NCBI GenBank assembly: GCA_015059955.1
Contig: SUZK01000004.1
Coordinates: 124,001-188,000 of the forward strand
From: Rikenellaceae bacterium
Lineage (GTDB): Bacteria; Bacteroidota; Bacteroidia; Bacteroidales; Rikenellaceae
Direction: 5' to 3'
DNA: 64,000 bases
Part shown: piece by piece, positions 41,979 through 51,328 of the stretch
How the letters are laid out: each line of letters opens with the position of its first letter
Numbering within the stretch: position 1 is the first letter of the stretch
Position numbers and translations under genes: made by a program
Notes under the pieces: model-generated
Database searches by the model: none
What the model was told of the DNA's origin: nothing
What the model saw: only the letters and a program-made list of their open reading frames with translations

Positions 41979-43511
41979 TTACTCGGTAGGAATATCCTTG
42001 TTCACATTCTTCGAACCCACGAGGGCATAGAAGAGCAAGAAGCCGAGACATACGAAGATTAGCCAGTATGATGCGACATATGATGTAGCATCTGCCAACA
42101 AGCCCTGGAGGAATGGGATTACACCACCACCGCATACAAGTGCCATGAAGATACCCGATGCAGCTGCTGTGTACTTACCCAAGCCCTCGGCAGCGAGGTT
42201 GAAGATACCACCCCACATTACCGATGTGCAGAGACCACAGAGCAACAATACTGCAACACCCGTAGGCACTGCTTCACCAACGAAAGGTACGTTGATTGAA
42301 GAGTTCTGTGGGATGAAGATAAAGGCTGCCACAAGGGCCATAGCCAAGGCGCTCACTGTGGTAAGCATGGCGCGGCTCGATACGCGGCCACCAACAGCAC
42401 CACCTATAAGACGACCACACATCATCAAGAACCAGTAGATACCGACAAGCGTTCCAGCAGTTGCTGCCGACATACCGCGACCCTGCTCGGTCTCACCCGC
42501 AACAATGCTCTTGGCAGTCTCTAACTTCTGCTTGTTATCGACAATCTTCTCAGCCGCGTCGTACTCTGCCTTGCTCACTACCTGCTTCTCGTAGCCCTTC
42601 ACGTTCTTATTACTCTCATCCTGAGCCTTAAGCGATGCGAGAGTAGCTGCGTTCTCCTCCTTATTCTGGAAGTTGTACTTCTCAACGGTAGCCACAGCAT
42701 TTTCGTACTCGGTGATATTATCCTTCGCCTGCTCAGTAGTAGGCGTTGTCATATAGAGGTTTGCGATATTTGGAATACCCACCTCGATACCTACGTAGAA
42801 GAAGATGGCAACGGCGCCAAGCATAAAATGGCGGAACGATAGTGGGCTATACTTATCCTTAACAACCTTGCCAGCCTTGCGTGCAGCCTTCTCCTCGGCA
42901 GTCTCCATGTGAGGCTCAGGAATCTGAGTGCGGCTGATGATAACAAAGGCGAGGGCGAAGATAGCCATAGCGATAATCATTGCAGGGGCAGCGTCGCTCA
43001 CCGATGCATTCTCCACATTACCACCGATAAGGTAGCCGAGGAGGATTGGGGCGATGGTACCACCCACCGAGTTGCAAGAGCCACCGAGCTGCAAAAGACG
43101 GTTACCCTTGTTGCCACCACCACCGAGGGTGTTGAGCATAGGGTTAACCACGATGTTAAGAAGACACATCGAGAAGCCGGCAACAAAGGCACCAAGGACA
43201 TATATCGCAAATGATGCAGCATAGCCCGAGAGGAACTGGATGCCAACGCCTACGAAACCTACGGTCACGGCGAGCAACGATGTGAACTTGTAGCCACGAC
43301 GCTTGAGGATGACACCTGCGGGGATACCCATACAAGCGTAGGCGATGAAGTTAGCGAGTGTGCCGAGCTGCGACATTGCCGAGCTTGCTCCAAACTCATT
43401 CTTTACGATTACGCCCATCGAGCCTGCAAAGTTCGTAACGAAGGCTATCATGAAGAAGAGCGCGAACATCACGATGATGGGCAGTGTGTAATTTTTCTGC
43501 TGTGTACTCAT
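41979..43511 (-). CDS. MFS transporter, sugar (FucP/NagP) type, with large loop insertion
   Basis: The 510-residue inner-membrane protein has about 12 transmembrane segments. The first half carries GIPAGVILKRRGYK and MLNTLGGGGNKGNRLLQLGGSCNSVG, typical of the fucose/glucose/N-acetylglucosamine proton symporter branch. Between segments 7 (about 228-253) and 8 (from about 348) there is a hydrophilic insert of about 90 residues (257-346), rich in Lys/Glu and likely helical. This explains the length over the usual 400-440. The sugar transported is not known. Element F and a terminator follow the gene. Confidence 0.82.
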   Translation of the reverse strand: MSTQQKNYTLPIIVMFALFFMIAFVTNFAGSMGVIVKNEFGASSAMSQLGTLANFIAYACMGIPAGVILKRRGYKFTSLLAVTVGFVGVGIQFLSGYAASFAIYVLGAFVAGFSMCLLNIVVNPMLNTLGGGGNKGNRLLQLGGSCNSVGGTIAPILLGYLIGGNVENASVSDAAPAMIIAMAIFALAFVIISRTQIPEPHMETAEEKAARKAGKVVKDKYSPLSFRHFMLGAVAIFFYVGIEVGIPNIANLYMTTPTTEQAKDNITEYENAVATVEKYNFQNKEENAATLASLKAQDESNKNVKGYEKQVVSKAEYDAAEKIVDNKQKLETAKSIVAGETEQGRGMSAATAGTLVGIYWFLMMCGRLIGGAVGGRVSSRAMLTTVSALAMALVAAFIFIPQNSSINVPFVGEAVPTGVAVLLLCGLCTSVMWGGIFNLAAEGLGKYTAAASGIFMALVCGGGVIPFLQGLLADATSYVASYWLIFVCLGFLLFYALVGSKNVNKDIPTE

Positions 43512-43550
43512 ACTATTTGGTTTTTAGTTATTAGTTTCGTCATCAACCGA

Positions 43551-44567
43551 CTATCTATCTCGCTCGGCAATAAAGGCACATAGCTCAATAAGTGCCGCAC
43601 GATATGGCGAGTCGGGGTACTTATACAACAGGTGCAGAGCACGTTGTATGTATGCCTGCATGGTCTGGGCTGCATACTTCGTGCCTTCGCCCTCGTCGAC
43701 AATGCGCTGAAGTTCATCCACAGCACCCTCCTCCTTATCGCAACGCTTGACAAGCTCAATTATTGCCATGCGCTCCTCCGCGGTCTTGCGCTCCATGACC
43801 TCAATGAGTGGAAGTGTTATCTTATGCTCACGCAGGTCGTTGTTTGCGGGCTTGCCAGTGTTGTTCTGACGGTTGTAGTCGAGGATGTCATCCTGTATCT
43901 GGAAGGCGATACCTATGGCCTCGCCAAACTTACGCATGCGGTCTACCTCCTCACGCGAGGCACCCACCGACAGGGCACCCAAAGCGGCACTTACACCCAA
44001 GAGGCTCGCTGTCTTCTGGTATATGATATTGAAGTAGTCCTCACGTGTGGTGTCGAGGCGCTGCGCATGCTGGCTCTGCAATATCTCTCCCTCGCATAGC
44101 GTCGCCATGGCGCTGCCTATGTACGACAAAAGGTCATACTGCGCCGAGGCCATGCCTATTGCCATGGTGCGAGCAAGGATATAGTCGCCGAGGATTATTG
44201 CCATGTCGCTCTGCCACTTGGCATTAACCGAGGGACGACCACGGCGCTCATCGGCCGAGTCGAGCACATCGTCATGGATAAGCGATGCGGTATGTATCAT
44301 CTCGACAAGCATGGCAGCGAGATATGTTCGCTTCGTTGTGTGGCGCTCCTCGCCACAGCTCTCGGTAGCCTCCGTGGCATTGGCGCTATGTAGCGATGCA
44401 GCATGCAGGGTTAGCATTGGTCTAATGCCCTTGCCGCGTGACGACAGGGCATACGTAAGCATCTCTTGCAGAAGCTCTCCTTCTGCCGAAAAGTTCTCCG
44501 CAACGAAGCTATCAAAGGCTTCAAGGTCAGCAGCGATAGGCTTGCGTATAGTCTCAATAGTTGCCAT
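43551..44567 (-). CDS. Polyprenyl (octaprenyl-type) diphosphate synthase
   Basis: The 338-residue all-helical trans-prenyltransferase has both aspartate motifs intact: D99-D100 with D103 (LIHDDVLD) and D226-D227 with D230 (QIQDDILDY). GKGIRPML binds pyrophosphate. Length fits enzymes making the long side chain of menaquinone. Chain length cannot be read with certainty. It starts 184 bp from the divergent yfhO gene. Confidence 0.93.
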   Translation of the reverse strand: MATIETIRKPIAADLEAFDSFVAENFSAEGELLQEMLTYALSSRGKGIRPMLTLHAASLHSANATEATESCGEERHTTKRTYLAAMLVEMIHTASLIHDDVLDSADERRGRPSVNAKWQSDMAIILGDYILARTMAIGMASAQYDLLSYIGSAMATLCEGEILQSQHAQRLDTTREDYFNIIYQKTASLLGVSAALGALSVGASREEVDRMRKFGEAIGIAFQIQDDILDYNRQNNTGKPANNDLREHKITLPLIEVMERKTAEERMAIIELVKRCDKEEGAVDELQRIVDEGEGTKYAAQTMQAYIQRALHLLYKYPDSPYRAALIELCAFIAERDR

Positions 44568-44585
44568 ACAAAGTGTTTAATAAGG

Positions 44586-44593
44586 CAAAGATA
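44586..44593 (-). promoter_or_regulatory. Predicted -7 box of the polyprenyl synthase gene
   Basis: The minus-strand TATCTTTG (44593-44586) lies 19 bp before the start codon, implying a very short leader. No clear -33 element. Confidence 0.5.
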
Positions 44594-44674
44594 ACGAAAT
44601 TTTTATAAAATGCTGTTACTGACGCCGATTTTTTACTCACATGGTGCACAACATCCGCGCAAAAAGCTCGTTAC

Positions 44675-44693
44675 GATATATCGTCGATATATC
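44675..44693. promoter_or_regulatory. Paired 8-bp palindromes abutting the yfhO promoter
   Basis: GATATATC (44675-44682) and GATATATC (44686-44693), each a palindrome, are 11 bp apart centre to centre, about one helical turn. The pair ends 2 bp before the -33 box. This is a good geometry for a dimeric regulator; the regulator is unknown. Confidence 0.4.
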
Positions 44694-44695
44694 TT

Positions 44696-44727
44696 TTTGT
44701 TGATAAGATAATTTTTTGTAACTTTGT
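44696..44727 (+). promoter_or_regulatory. Predicted promoter of the yfhO-queA gene run
   Basis: TTTG (44696-44699) and TAACTTTG (44720-44727) are spaced by 20 bp, a consensus match. The start codon at 44752 is 24 bp downstream. Confidence 0.75.
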
Positions 44728-44751
44728 ACGATAATTTTTTGTTTGTGAATT

Positions 44752-47505
44752 ATGACCCACAACAGCGATATAAATAGACCCGATAACAACAATCTCGTCG
44801 GCTGGCTTGTGAAGGCTCTGCCATGGATTGCTGCGCCCATTATCTTCTTCATGGTGTGCGACCACTTCTTCGCGCCCCAGTTTGAGGACAAGACCCGCAA
44901 CCCAGGCGATATTGTGCAGTACGAGGGTATGGCACGCGACATCAAGGAGCATCGCGAGGCTACGGGCGAGGACCCACAGTGGACAGGTAGCATGTTCTCG
45001 GGTATGCCCGCCTACCTCATCGACATGGAGCACCCTACGCAGGATGTGAAGCAGACCGTAGGCCAGAGCGTCAAGATATTAGACGAGCCTATGGGCATCA
45101 TCTTCTTTGCGATGGTGCTGATGATGGTAGCCATCGTATTGATGGGCATGAACCCATGGATTGGTATTATCGCCGGCTTGGCATACGGACTATCGACCTA
45201 CTTCTTCCTAATCATCGACGCGGGACATATCACCAAGGCGTGGGCTATGGTCTATGCGCCACCATTGGTAGGTGCTGTGTGGTATACGCTACGCAAGAAT
45301 ATGTGGGTCGGAGGTATCCTTGCCGCCCTCTTTGGTTCGTTGGAGCTTGGTGCAAACCACTATCAGATAACCTACTACTTCCTACTCGTATGTGCCGCAT
45401 TGTGGCTCAGCGAGATATGGTTTACCTATCGCGACAAGGCATGGGAGAACTTCGGCAAGCGCACCGCAATACTCGCTGTGGCAGCACTCTTGGCCGGAGC
45501 ATCGAACTTCTCGCCATTGTGGTATACCGTAAGCCACCAGAATCATACCGTGCGAGGTGCCAACGACGAGAGCAAGAGCGAGGAGGAGGCACGCCAGGAT
45601 AAGATTGATTGGAACACCGAGTGGAGCTACGGCAAGGCCGAGAGTTTCAATATGTTCGTACCCAACTATATGGGTGCATCGCCTCTTGATGAGCGTCATG
45701 TCGACGAGGTGGATGAGATATTGGCAAGCGACGATGCCAACAAATTCTTCTACGATAGAGCCCTCGACTACGCTGACGAGAAGATGGCCTCTGTGACCCC
45801 TGAGCAAATTCACCAGCGAGCAATAGATGATATTAAGAGCTACTACAAGTCGCAATATAATGTCACACTAACGACCGAGGAGATCGAGAGTGTAATTACA
45901 GCCGAGGACCTCGACTACTACCACAATGCTGCGGAGCAGTCGCTATACAAGGGCCTCTTCCAGGAGGGTAACGAGGAGTTGAACCTCCCCATATATCGAG
46001 CAACAAGCGGCCTCTACTGGGGCGAGCAGCCCTTCACCGTTGGCCCTACATACCTCGGTGCGGTAGTCATCTTCCTCGCCATCTTGGGCATAATAATCAC
46101 CTCGGGGCGCAACCGCTGGTGGCTCTTGGCAATCACCATCTTCACCATACTCTTGGCATGGGGCAAGAATATGATGTGGTTCTACGAGCTGATGTTCGAT
46201 ATCCTACCTGGTTATAGCAGCTACCGTACGGTATCTATGGCATTGGTCGTTGTCGAGTGGAGCGCCGTTGTCTTGGCCGCCTACGCCCTTATGGCGCTAT
46301 GGCATAGCGAGCTGTCGATGCGCCGTCTTGCAATAAGCATACTCTCGGCTGCGGGCATATCATTCTTGATTGTTATCCTCATGGGCGCTACTACGGACTA
46401 CGGCATGTCACAGCTTGATGCTATTGCCGAGACTTGGTGGGGCGCGCAGGTAAGGGATATCCTCTACGAGGCACGTCGTGACGCCTTTATGGCAGATGCA
46501 TGGCGCACGGTGGTATACGTGTCACTCGCGGCTGCGGCTCTTCTCATCTACGTATGGTTCAAAAATAGAGAGCACAAGAACGAATACATAACCAAGGCAC
46601 TGCCATACGCCATGCTACTCCTCGTAGGTGGCCTTATGGTGCACGACCTTGTAAAGGTCAACGACCGCTACTTCAAGGAGGAGCAGTGGCAGGAGGAGCA
46701 AGATGTTGCGATTACCCCTACGGCGGCAGATAGGGCCATCCTCAAGGATAAGGAGTGTGGCTTCCGCGTATTCGACATCACCTCTATTGGCACCACTCGC
46801 GCGGCGTACTTCCACCGCTCGGTAGATGGCTACCACGGCGCTAAGTTGGGTCGATATAACGATGTTCTGAAGACCTACATCACCTGCTCCGATGAGGACG
46901 GATATCTCAAGACGGACCCTGAGGTGTTAGCGATGCTCAACGTCAAATACCTAATTGCGGGTGGTAAGACGGAGGATGCTATACAAAGCCCTACATACGG
47001 CGCTGCGTGGTTTGTTGAGGGCGCCAAGCGCGTGGCCTCAGCAAAGGAGGCCTTCGAGGCTATTGGCAGCGAGGAGCTCGGTCGCTACGCCATTGTGGAG
47101 TCCTCGGCGCCAGAACTCGCCAAGAGCTACGACACGTCGGGTAGCATCAATCTTGTGGAGTACGCGCCCAACTACCTCAAATATGAGTACAACTCTACAA
47201 AGGAGGCATTAGCCGTATTCTCGGAGATATACTACGAGGATGGCTGGACAGCATATATCGATGGCGAGGAGACCGACTACTTCACCGTCGACTACATACT
47301 CCGCGGTATGGAGCTACCTGCGGGCAAGCACACCGTAGAGTGGAGGTTCCGCGCACCCAACTGGGGCATGGCGACAGCCATCACAGGCATTGGCTCATGG
47401 CTGATACTAATCGCCCTTGTGCTACTTATCACAGCGCCACTCAGCCGCCGCTACCTCCTTCCACATATCAAGGAGTGGTACAACAACACCAAAAACAGGA
47501 GATAA
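44752..47505 (+). CDS. YfhO-family multi-pass membrane protein
   Basis: The 917-residue membrane protein has an N-terminal region of about 10-12 hydrophobic segments up to about residue 520, one or two more around 590-625, a soluble C-terminal domain (EIYYEDGWTAYIDGEET, FRAPNWGMA) and a final membrane anchor. This matches the bacterial YfhO family (GT-C-like fold), thought to add sugars to lipid-linked or surface polymers in some bacteria. The exact reaction here is unknown. It is first in a run with ftsX and uppP, consistent with an envelope role. Confidence 0.85.
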   Translation: MTHNSDINRPDNNNLVGWLVKALPWIAAPIIFFMVCDHFFAPQFEDKTRNPGDIVQYEGMARDIKEHREATGEDPQWTGSMFSGMPAYLIDMEHPTQDVKQTVGQSVKILDEPMGIIFFAMVLMMVAIVLMGMNPWIGIIAGLAYGLSTYFFLIIDAGHITKAWAMVYAPPLVGAVWYTLRKNMWVGGILAALFGSLELGANHYQITYYFLLVCAALWLSEIWFTYRDKAWENFGKRTAILAVAALLAGASNFSPLWYTVSHQNHTVRGANDESKSEEEARQDKIDWNTEWSYGKAESFNMFVPNYMGASPLDERHVDEVDEILASDDANKFFYDRALDYADEKMASVTPEQIHQRAIDDIKSYYKSQYNVTLTTEEIESVITAEDLDYYHNAAEQSLYKGLFQEGNEELNLPIYRATSGLYWGEQPFTVGPTYLGAVVIFLAILGIIITSGRNRWWLLAITIFTILLAWGKNMMWFYELMFDILPGYSSYRTVSMALVVVEWSAVVLAAYALMALWHSELSMRRLAISILSAAGISFLIVILMGATTDYGMSQLDAIAETWWGAQVRDILYEARRDAFMADAWRTVVYVSLAAAALLIYVWFKNREHKNEYITKALPYAMLLLVGGLMVHDLVKVNDRYFKEEQWQEEQDVAITPTAADRAILKDKECGFRVFDITSIGTTRAAYFHRSVDGYHGAKLGRYNDVLKTYITCSDEDGYLKTDPEVLAMLNVKYLIAGGKTEDAIQSPTYGAAWFVEGAKRVASAKEAFEAIGSEELGRYAIVESSAPELAKSYDTSGSINLVEYAPNYLKYEYNSTKEALAVFSEIYYEDGWTAYIDGEETDYFTVDYILRGMELPAGKHTVEWRFRAPNWGMATAITGIGSWLILIALVLLITAPLSRRYLLPHIKEWYNNTKNRR

Positions 47506-47531
47506 TAAATTAGTAGATAAACTAAATATTT

Positions 47532-48410
47532 ATGGCAAGCAACAGAGATAAACGCCTTAAACGCAAGGTTCGTCGCTCATACGTAATATCTACGGTGAGC
47601 ATATCATTGGTGCTATTTTTGCTCGGCATAGTAAGCTATGTCACCTTCTCGGCGATAAGGAGTGTACTTGACCCCGCACATAGTGTCACCGTCTCGGTGG
47701 AGCTTAGCGATGAGCTCTTCGAGAACGAGAAGGAGGAGATATACAACACGATTGCTAAGCGCAAAGAGGTTGAGAGCATCAAGCTCGTTTCGCAGGAGGA
47801 GGGTCTTGAAGCTGTCCCCTTTGAGGTCGACATGGAGCTATTGGAGGGCGAGAACCCCCTCAACGACTGCATCGACGTTACACTCAAGAGGGATTACGCT
47901 ACGAAGTACCATATCAACACCTTTGCCAGCGACATGGAGGCCATCCAGGGTGTTGCCTATGTCGACAAGCCCGACCTAAAGGCTCTCGACGAGGCTCAGA
48001 AGAGCGTCTCGGGCATAGCCTTAGCGCTTCTCATCTTTGTAGTGGTGCTTCTTATCATATCGTTGCTACTACTTAACAACACGTTGCGTTTAGCGATATA
48101 CTCGAAGCGCTACCTTATCAACACCATGAAGTTGGTGGGCGCCACCAAGTGGTATATCATGCGACCTCTTCTTATAAGTGCCCTTAAGCAGGGCTTCGTG
48201 GCGGGTATCATAGCCTCGGCTCTTACCTACGGAACGATATATGGCATCAGCTCTATCCTTCCCATGGGCATCAAGACACTTAGCCAGGAGCACCTTATCG
48301 TGCTTATGGGCATCGTGCTTATCGCAGGTGTTATCATCACCGTAGGCTTTAGCGCCATGGCTATCAACAAGTTCATTAACATGAAGTCAAACAAGATACA
48401 TCTTTACTAA
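47532..48410 (+). CDS. ftsX: Cell division protein FtsX
   Basis: The 292-residue membrane protein has the FtsX layout: one N-terminal membrane segment (about 16-40), an extracytoplasmic domain (about 45-160) and three more segments in the C-terminal half (SGIALALLIFVVVLLIISLLLL and following). With FtsE it forms an ABC-type complex that activates septal peptidoglycan hydrolases. ftsE is not adjacent here. The stop overlaps the next start by one base. Confidence 0.93.
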   Translation: MASNRDKRLKRKVRRSYVISTVSISLVLFLLGIVSYVTFSAIRSVLDPAHSVTVSVELSDELFENEKEEIYNTIAKRKEVESIKLVSQEEGLEAVPFEVDMELLEGENPLNDCIDVTLKRDYATKYHINTFASDMEAIQGVAYVDKPDLKALDEAQKSVSGIALALLIFVVVLLIISLLLLNNTLRLAIYSKRYLINTMKLVGATKWYIMRPLLISALKQGFVAGIIASALTYGTIYGISSILPMGIKTLSQEHLIVLMGIVLIAGVIITVGFSAMAINKFINMKSNKIHLY

Positions 48411-48670
48411 TGGGAAATGATAATAATGGTGGCAAGAGGGAGCGTATGCCACTATCTATGAAGAATTATATTATGATGCTCATCGGTGCTGCCATCATCG
48501 TCATCGGCTTTATGCTCATGTCGGGTGGCGGAGAGCATACGGCGACCCACTTCGATGAGTCGATATACTCCACACGTCGCATCACCATAGCACCCATCGT
48601 CGTAATCCTCGGCTTCGCCTTCGAGGTATACGCCATCATGAAACGCTTCCCTGAGGAGGATAATAAATAG
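48410..48670 (+). CDS. DUF3098 small membrane protein
   Basis: The 86-residue protein has two hydrophobic segments (YIMMLIGAAIIVIGFMLMSGG and ITIAPIVVILGFAFEVYAIM) joined by the typical DESIYSTRRI loop. It matches DUF3098, found in Bacteroidota between ftsX and uppP. Translation is coupled to ftsX (TAATG overlap). Its function is not known. Confidence 0.9.
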   Translation: MGNDNNGGKRERMPLSMKNYIMMLIGAAIIVIGFMLMSGGGEHTATHFDESIYSTRRITIAPIVVILGFAFEVYAIMKRFPEEDNK

Positions 48671-48677
48671 TTGAGCT

Positions 48678-49472
48678 GTGGAGATTTTTGAGTCAATCAT
48701 ATTGGGCGCCGTACAGGGACTTACGGAGTTCCTGCCCGTGTCGAGTAGCGGCCATCTTCAGCTTGCCAAGGAACTGCTTGGCGTAGAGCTTGAGGAGGAC
48801 CTCGCCTTCGACGTCACGCTGCATGCCGCAACTGTGCTGAGCACCATCGTCATACTATGGAGCGAGGTGGCATGGCTACTACGAGGTATCTTCTGCCGCG
48901 GCATGAACGACGAGAAGCGCTACTTCTTAAAACTCGTCATCTCGATGCTTCCTATTGGCGTTGTGGGCCTACTTCTGAAGGATGATATAAACGCACTGCT
49001 CACCTCACACTACATTATGGTCGTCGTGGGCGCCATGTTGCTTCTAACATCCATGCTACTCACCTTTGCCTACTATGCACGTCCACGCCAGAAGAGTTCT
49101 ATATCGTATCGCGACTCCTTTATCATCGGCCTCTCGCAGGCTGTAGCCTCGATGCCAGGCCTCTCGCGTTCGGGCACTACCATCGCCACAGGCCTTATCC
49201 TCGGCAACGAGAAGTCGGCAGTAGCCACCTTCTCATTCCTTATGGTCTTAGCACCAATCATGGGTGAGACGCTGCTGGAGGTTATGGATGGAGGGTTGGC
49301 GCTTGCAGGCGTATCTACCGCAGCTCTTGTAGCGGGCTTCATCTCGGCATTTGTCGTGGGCTGCTTGGCTTGCCGCTTTATGATAGATATTGTTAAACGA
49401 GGCAAGCTAATATGGTTTGCTATCTACTGTGCTATTGTCGGTGTGCTGGCAATAGGCTCATACATTATATAA
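48678..49472 (+). CDS. uppP: Undecaprenyl-diphosphatase (UppP/BacA)
   Basis: The 264-residue multi-pass membrane protein uses a GTG start at 48678. Both signature regions are present: EFLPVSSSGHL near the start and SMPGLSRSGTT in the middle. It recycles undecaprenyl pyrophosphate to the phosphate form needed for peptidoglycan and surface glycan synthesis, and gives bacitracin resistance when abundant. Gaps to its neighbours are 7 and 3 bp. Confidence 0.96.
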   Translation: MEIFESIILGAVQGLTEFLPVSSSGHLQLAKELLGVELEEDLAFDVTLHAATVLSTIVILWSEVAWLLRGIFCRGMNDEKRYFLKLVISMLPIGVVGLLLKDDINALLTSHYIMVVVGAMLLLTSMLLTFAYYARPRQKSSISYRDSFIIGLSQAVASMPGLSRSGTTIATGLILGNEKSAVATFSFLMVLAPIMGETLLEVMDGGLALAGVSTAALVAGFISAFVVGCLACRFMIDIVKRGKLIWFAIYCAIVGVLAIGSYII

Positions 49473-49475
49473 TAT

Positions 49476-50189
49476 ATGGAGGAATTTTCACTTAAAAATG
49501 TCGACTTCCCCGAGGGATATGTTGCCGTTATCGACAAGCCCTATGAGTGGACCTCGGCAGATGTCGTTCGCAAGATAAAGTTTCAGCTGCGCAAGTGTGG
49601 CCACCCGAAGATTAAGATTGGCCATGCAGGTACACTCGACCCCTTGGCTACGGGCATATTGCTCGTATGTATAGGTCGTGCTACTAAGATGGTCGAGCAG
49701 CTTCAGAGCGAGCGCAAGGAGTATGTCGCCGAGCTGCAGCTGGGTGCTACAACACCTTCGGGCGATATGGAGCACGAGGTAGACTGCACCTACCCTACGG
49801 AGCATATCACACGCGAGATGGTTGAGGCGGCGCTACAATCACTCACGGGCGAGCGCGACCAGCTACCACCGCTCTACTCCGCCAAGAAGATACAGGGTGT
49901 CCGCGCCTATGAGTTTGCGCGTGCTGGCGAGGAGGTGGAGCTTAAGAGAGCACATATCAACATCTACGCAATGGAGCTTCTTGAGTGGGATATGCCCCGC
50001 ATAAAGATACGCGTAGAGTGCAGCAAAGGCACCTATATCCGCTCTTTGGCATTCGAGATTGGCGAGGCACTAAATAGTGGTGCTTATCTTAGCTCGTTGC
50101 GCCGCACTCGCAGTGGTGCTTTCGATGTTACGCAGGCACATACTCTCGACAACTTTATGGAAAAGTTGCACGAATGTGAAACAAAATAG
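49476..50189 (+). CDS. truB: tRNA pseudouridine(55) synthase
   Basis: The 237-residue enzyme makes pseudouridine at position 55 of tRNA. Catalytic D55 is in GHAGTLDPLATG; RSLAFEIG and SALKIQG-like (SAKKIQGVRAYE) motifs are present. It is shorter than E. coli TruB (about 314) because the C-terminal PUA domain is absent, as is usual in Bacteroidota. It starts 3 bp after uppP. Confidence 0.96.
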   Translation: MEEFSLKNVDFPEGYVAVIDKPYEWTSADVVRKIKFQLRKCGHPKIKIGHAGTLDPLATGILLVCIGRATKMVEQLQSERKEYVAELQLGATTPSGDMEHEVDCTYPTEHITREMVEAALQSLTGERDQLPPLYSAKKIQGVRAYEFARAGEEVELKRAHINIYAMELLEWDMPRIKIRVECSKGTYIRSLAFEIGEALNSGAYLSSLRRTRSGAFDVTQAHTLDNFMEKLHECETK

Positions 50190-50239
50190 CGAGTTTTGCG
50201 TATATAGTTTGATTGTTACACGCTTTTTTTGAGAAATAT

Positions 50240-51289
50240 ATGAAGTTATCGCAGTATGGTTACGAGTTCACGCAGGATATGATTGCCAAGTATCCTACGA
50301 CGAACCGTGACGATGCACGCCTTATGGTGTTGCACCGCTCGACTGGCGAGATCGAGCACCGAGTGTTCAAAGATATTATCGAGTACTTCGACGAGAAGGA
50401 TATGTTCGTCTTCAACGACACCAAGGTCTTTCCTGCACGTCTTCAGGGCTGTAAGGAGAAGACAGGTGCAGACATCGAGATCTTCCTGCTCCGAGAGCTC
50501 AACCGCGAGTTGCGCCTATGGGATGTGTTGGTAGACCCAGCACGTAAGATACGTATAGGCAACAAGTTATACTTCGGCAACGATGAGCTTATGGGTGCCG
50601 AGGTTATCGACAATACGACATCACGCGGCCGCACACTTCGCTTCCTCTTCGACGGCTCGTACGAGGAGTTCAAGGAGGCACTCTACAACCTCGGTGAGAC
50701 CCCACTACCACGCTGGGTACGCGAGAAGGTAGAGCCCGAGGATGAGGAGTGGTATCAGACAATATACGCCAAGAATGAGGGTGCTGTGGCAGCACCTACG
50801 GCAGGTCTTCACTTCTCGAAGCACCTTCTTAAGCGCATGGAAATCAAGGGTATAGATAGCACCTTTATCACCCTCCACGTGGGTCTTGGCAACTTCCGCA
50901 CCGTGGATGTTGAGGATCTCTCGAAGCACAAGATGGACTCCGAGCAGTTTATAATCTCACCAGAGGCTGTTGAGACCATCAATGCCGCCAAGCGTGATGG
51001 TCACAAGGTTGTCGCTATCGGCACCACCGTTATGCGCGCCATGGAGACCGCCGTGTCTGTTGGTGGCATGCTCAAGCCTATGGAGGGCTGGACCAACAAG
51101 TTTATCTTCCACCCCTACCAGTTTACCGCTGCCGATGCCTTCGTATCGAACTTCCACCTCCCCTACTCAACACAGTTGATGATGGTAGCAGCGTTTGGTG
51201 GCTACGACATGGTTATGAATGCCTACAATATTGCTCGTGAGGAGGGTTACCGTTTTGGCACCTACGGCGATGCGATGTTGATTTTGTAG
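50240..51289 (+). CDS. queA: S-adenosylmethionine:tRNA ribosyltransferase-isomerase
   Basis: The 349-residue protein starts at [10 protein letters not shown]; an ATG-like start 27 bp upstream is not supported. QueA attaches the ribosyl part of SAM to preQ1 in tRNA to form epoxyqueuosine. Conserved parts include RDDARLMV near the start, [23 protein letters not shown] and the C-terminal [15 protein letters not shown]. It works with QueD (10675-11127) in queuosine synthesis. Confidence 0.96.
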   Translation: MKLSQYGYEFTQDMIAKYPTTNRDDARLMVLHRSTGEIEHRVFKDIIEYFDEKDMFVFNDTKVFPARLQGCKEKTGADIEIFLLRELNRELRLWDVLVDPARKIRIGNKLYFGNDELMGAEVIDNTTSRGRTLRFLFDGSYEEFKEALYNLGETPLPRWVREKVEPEDEEWYQTIYAKNEGAVAAPTAGLHFSKHLLKRMEIKGIDSTFITLHVGLGNFRTVDVEDLSKHKMDSEQFIISPEAVETINAAKRDGHKVVAIGTTVMRAMETAVSVGGMLKPMEGWTNKFIFHPYQFTAADAFVSNFHLPYSTQLMMVAAFGGYDMVMNAYNIAREEGYRFGTYGDAMLIL

Positions 51290-51308
51290 AAAAAATTTAC
51301 TATATTTG
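51277..51308 (+). promoter_or_regulatory. Predicted promoter inside the end of queA
   Basis: TTG (51277-51279) and TATATTTG (51301-51308) are spaced by 21 bp. The promoter overlaps the queA stop and serves the starch-synthase-like and DUF4270 genes; the start at 51329 is 20 bp downstream. Confidence 0.65.
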
Positions 51309-51328
51309 CAGTTGTAAATTGCGGTATT

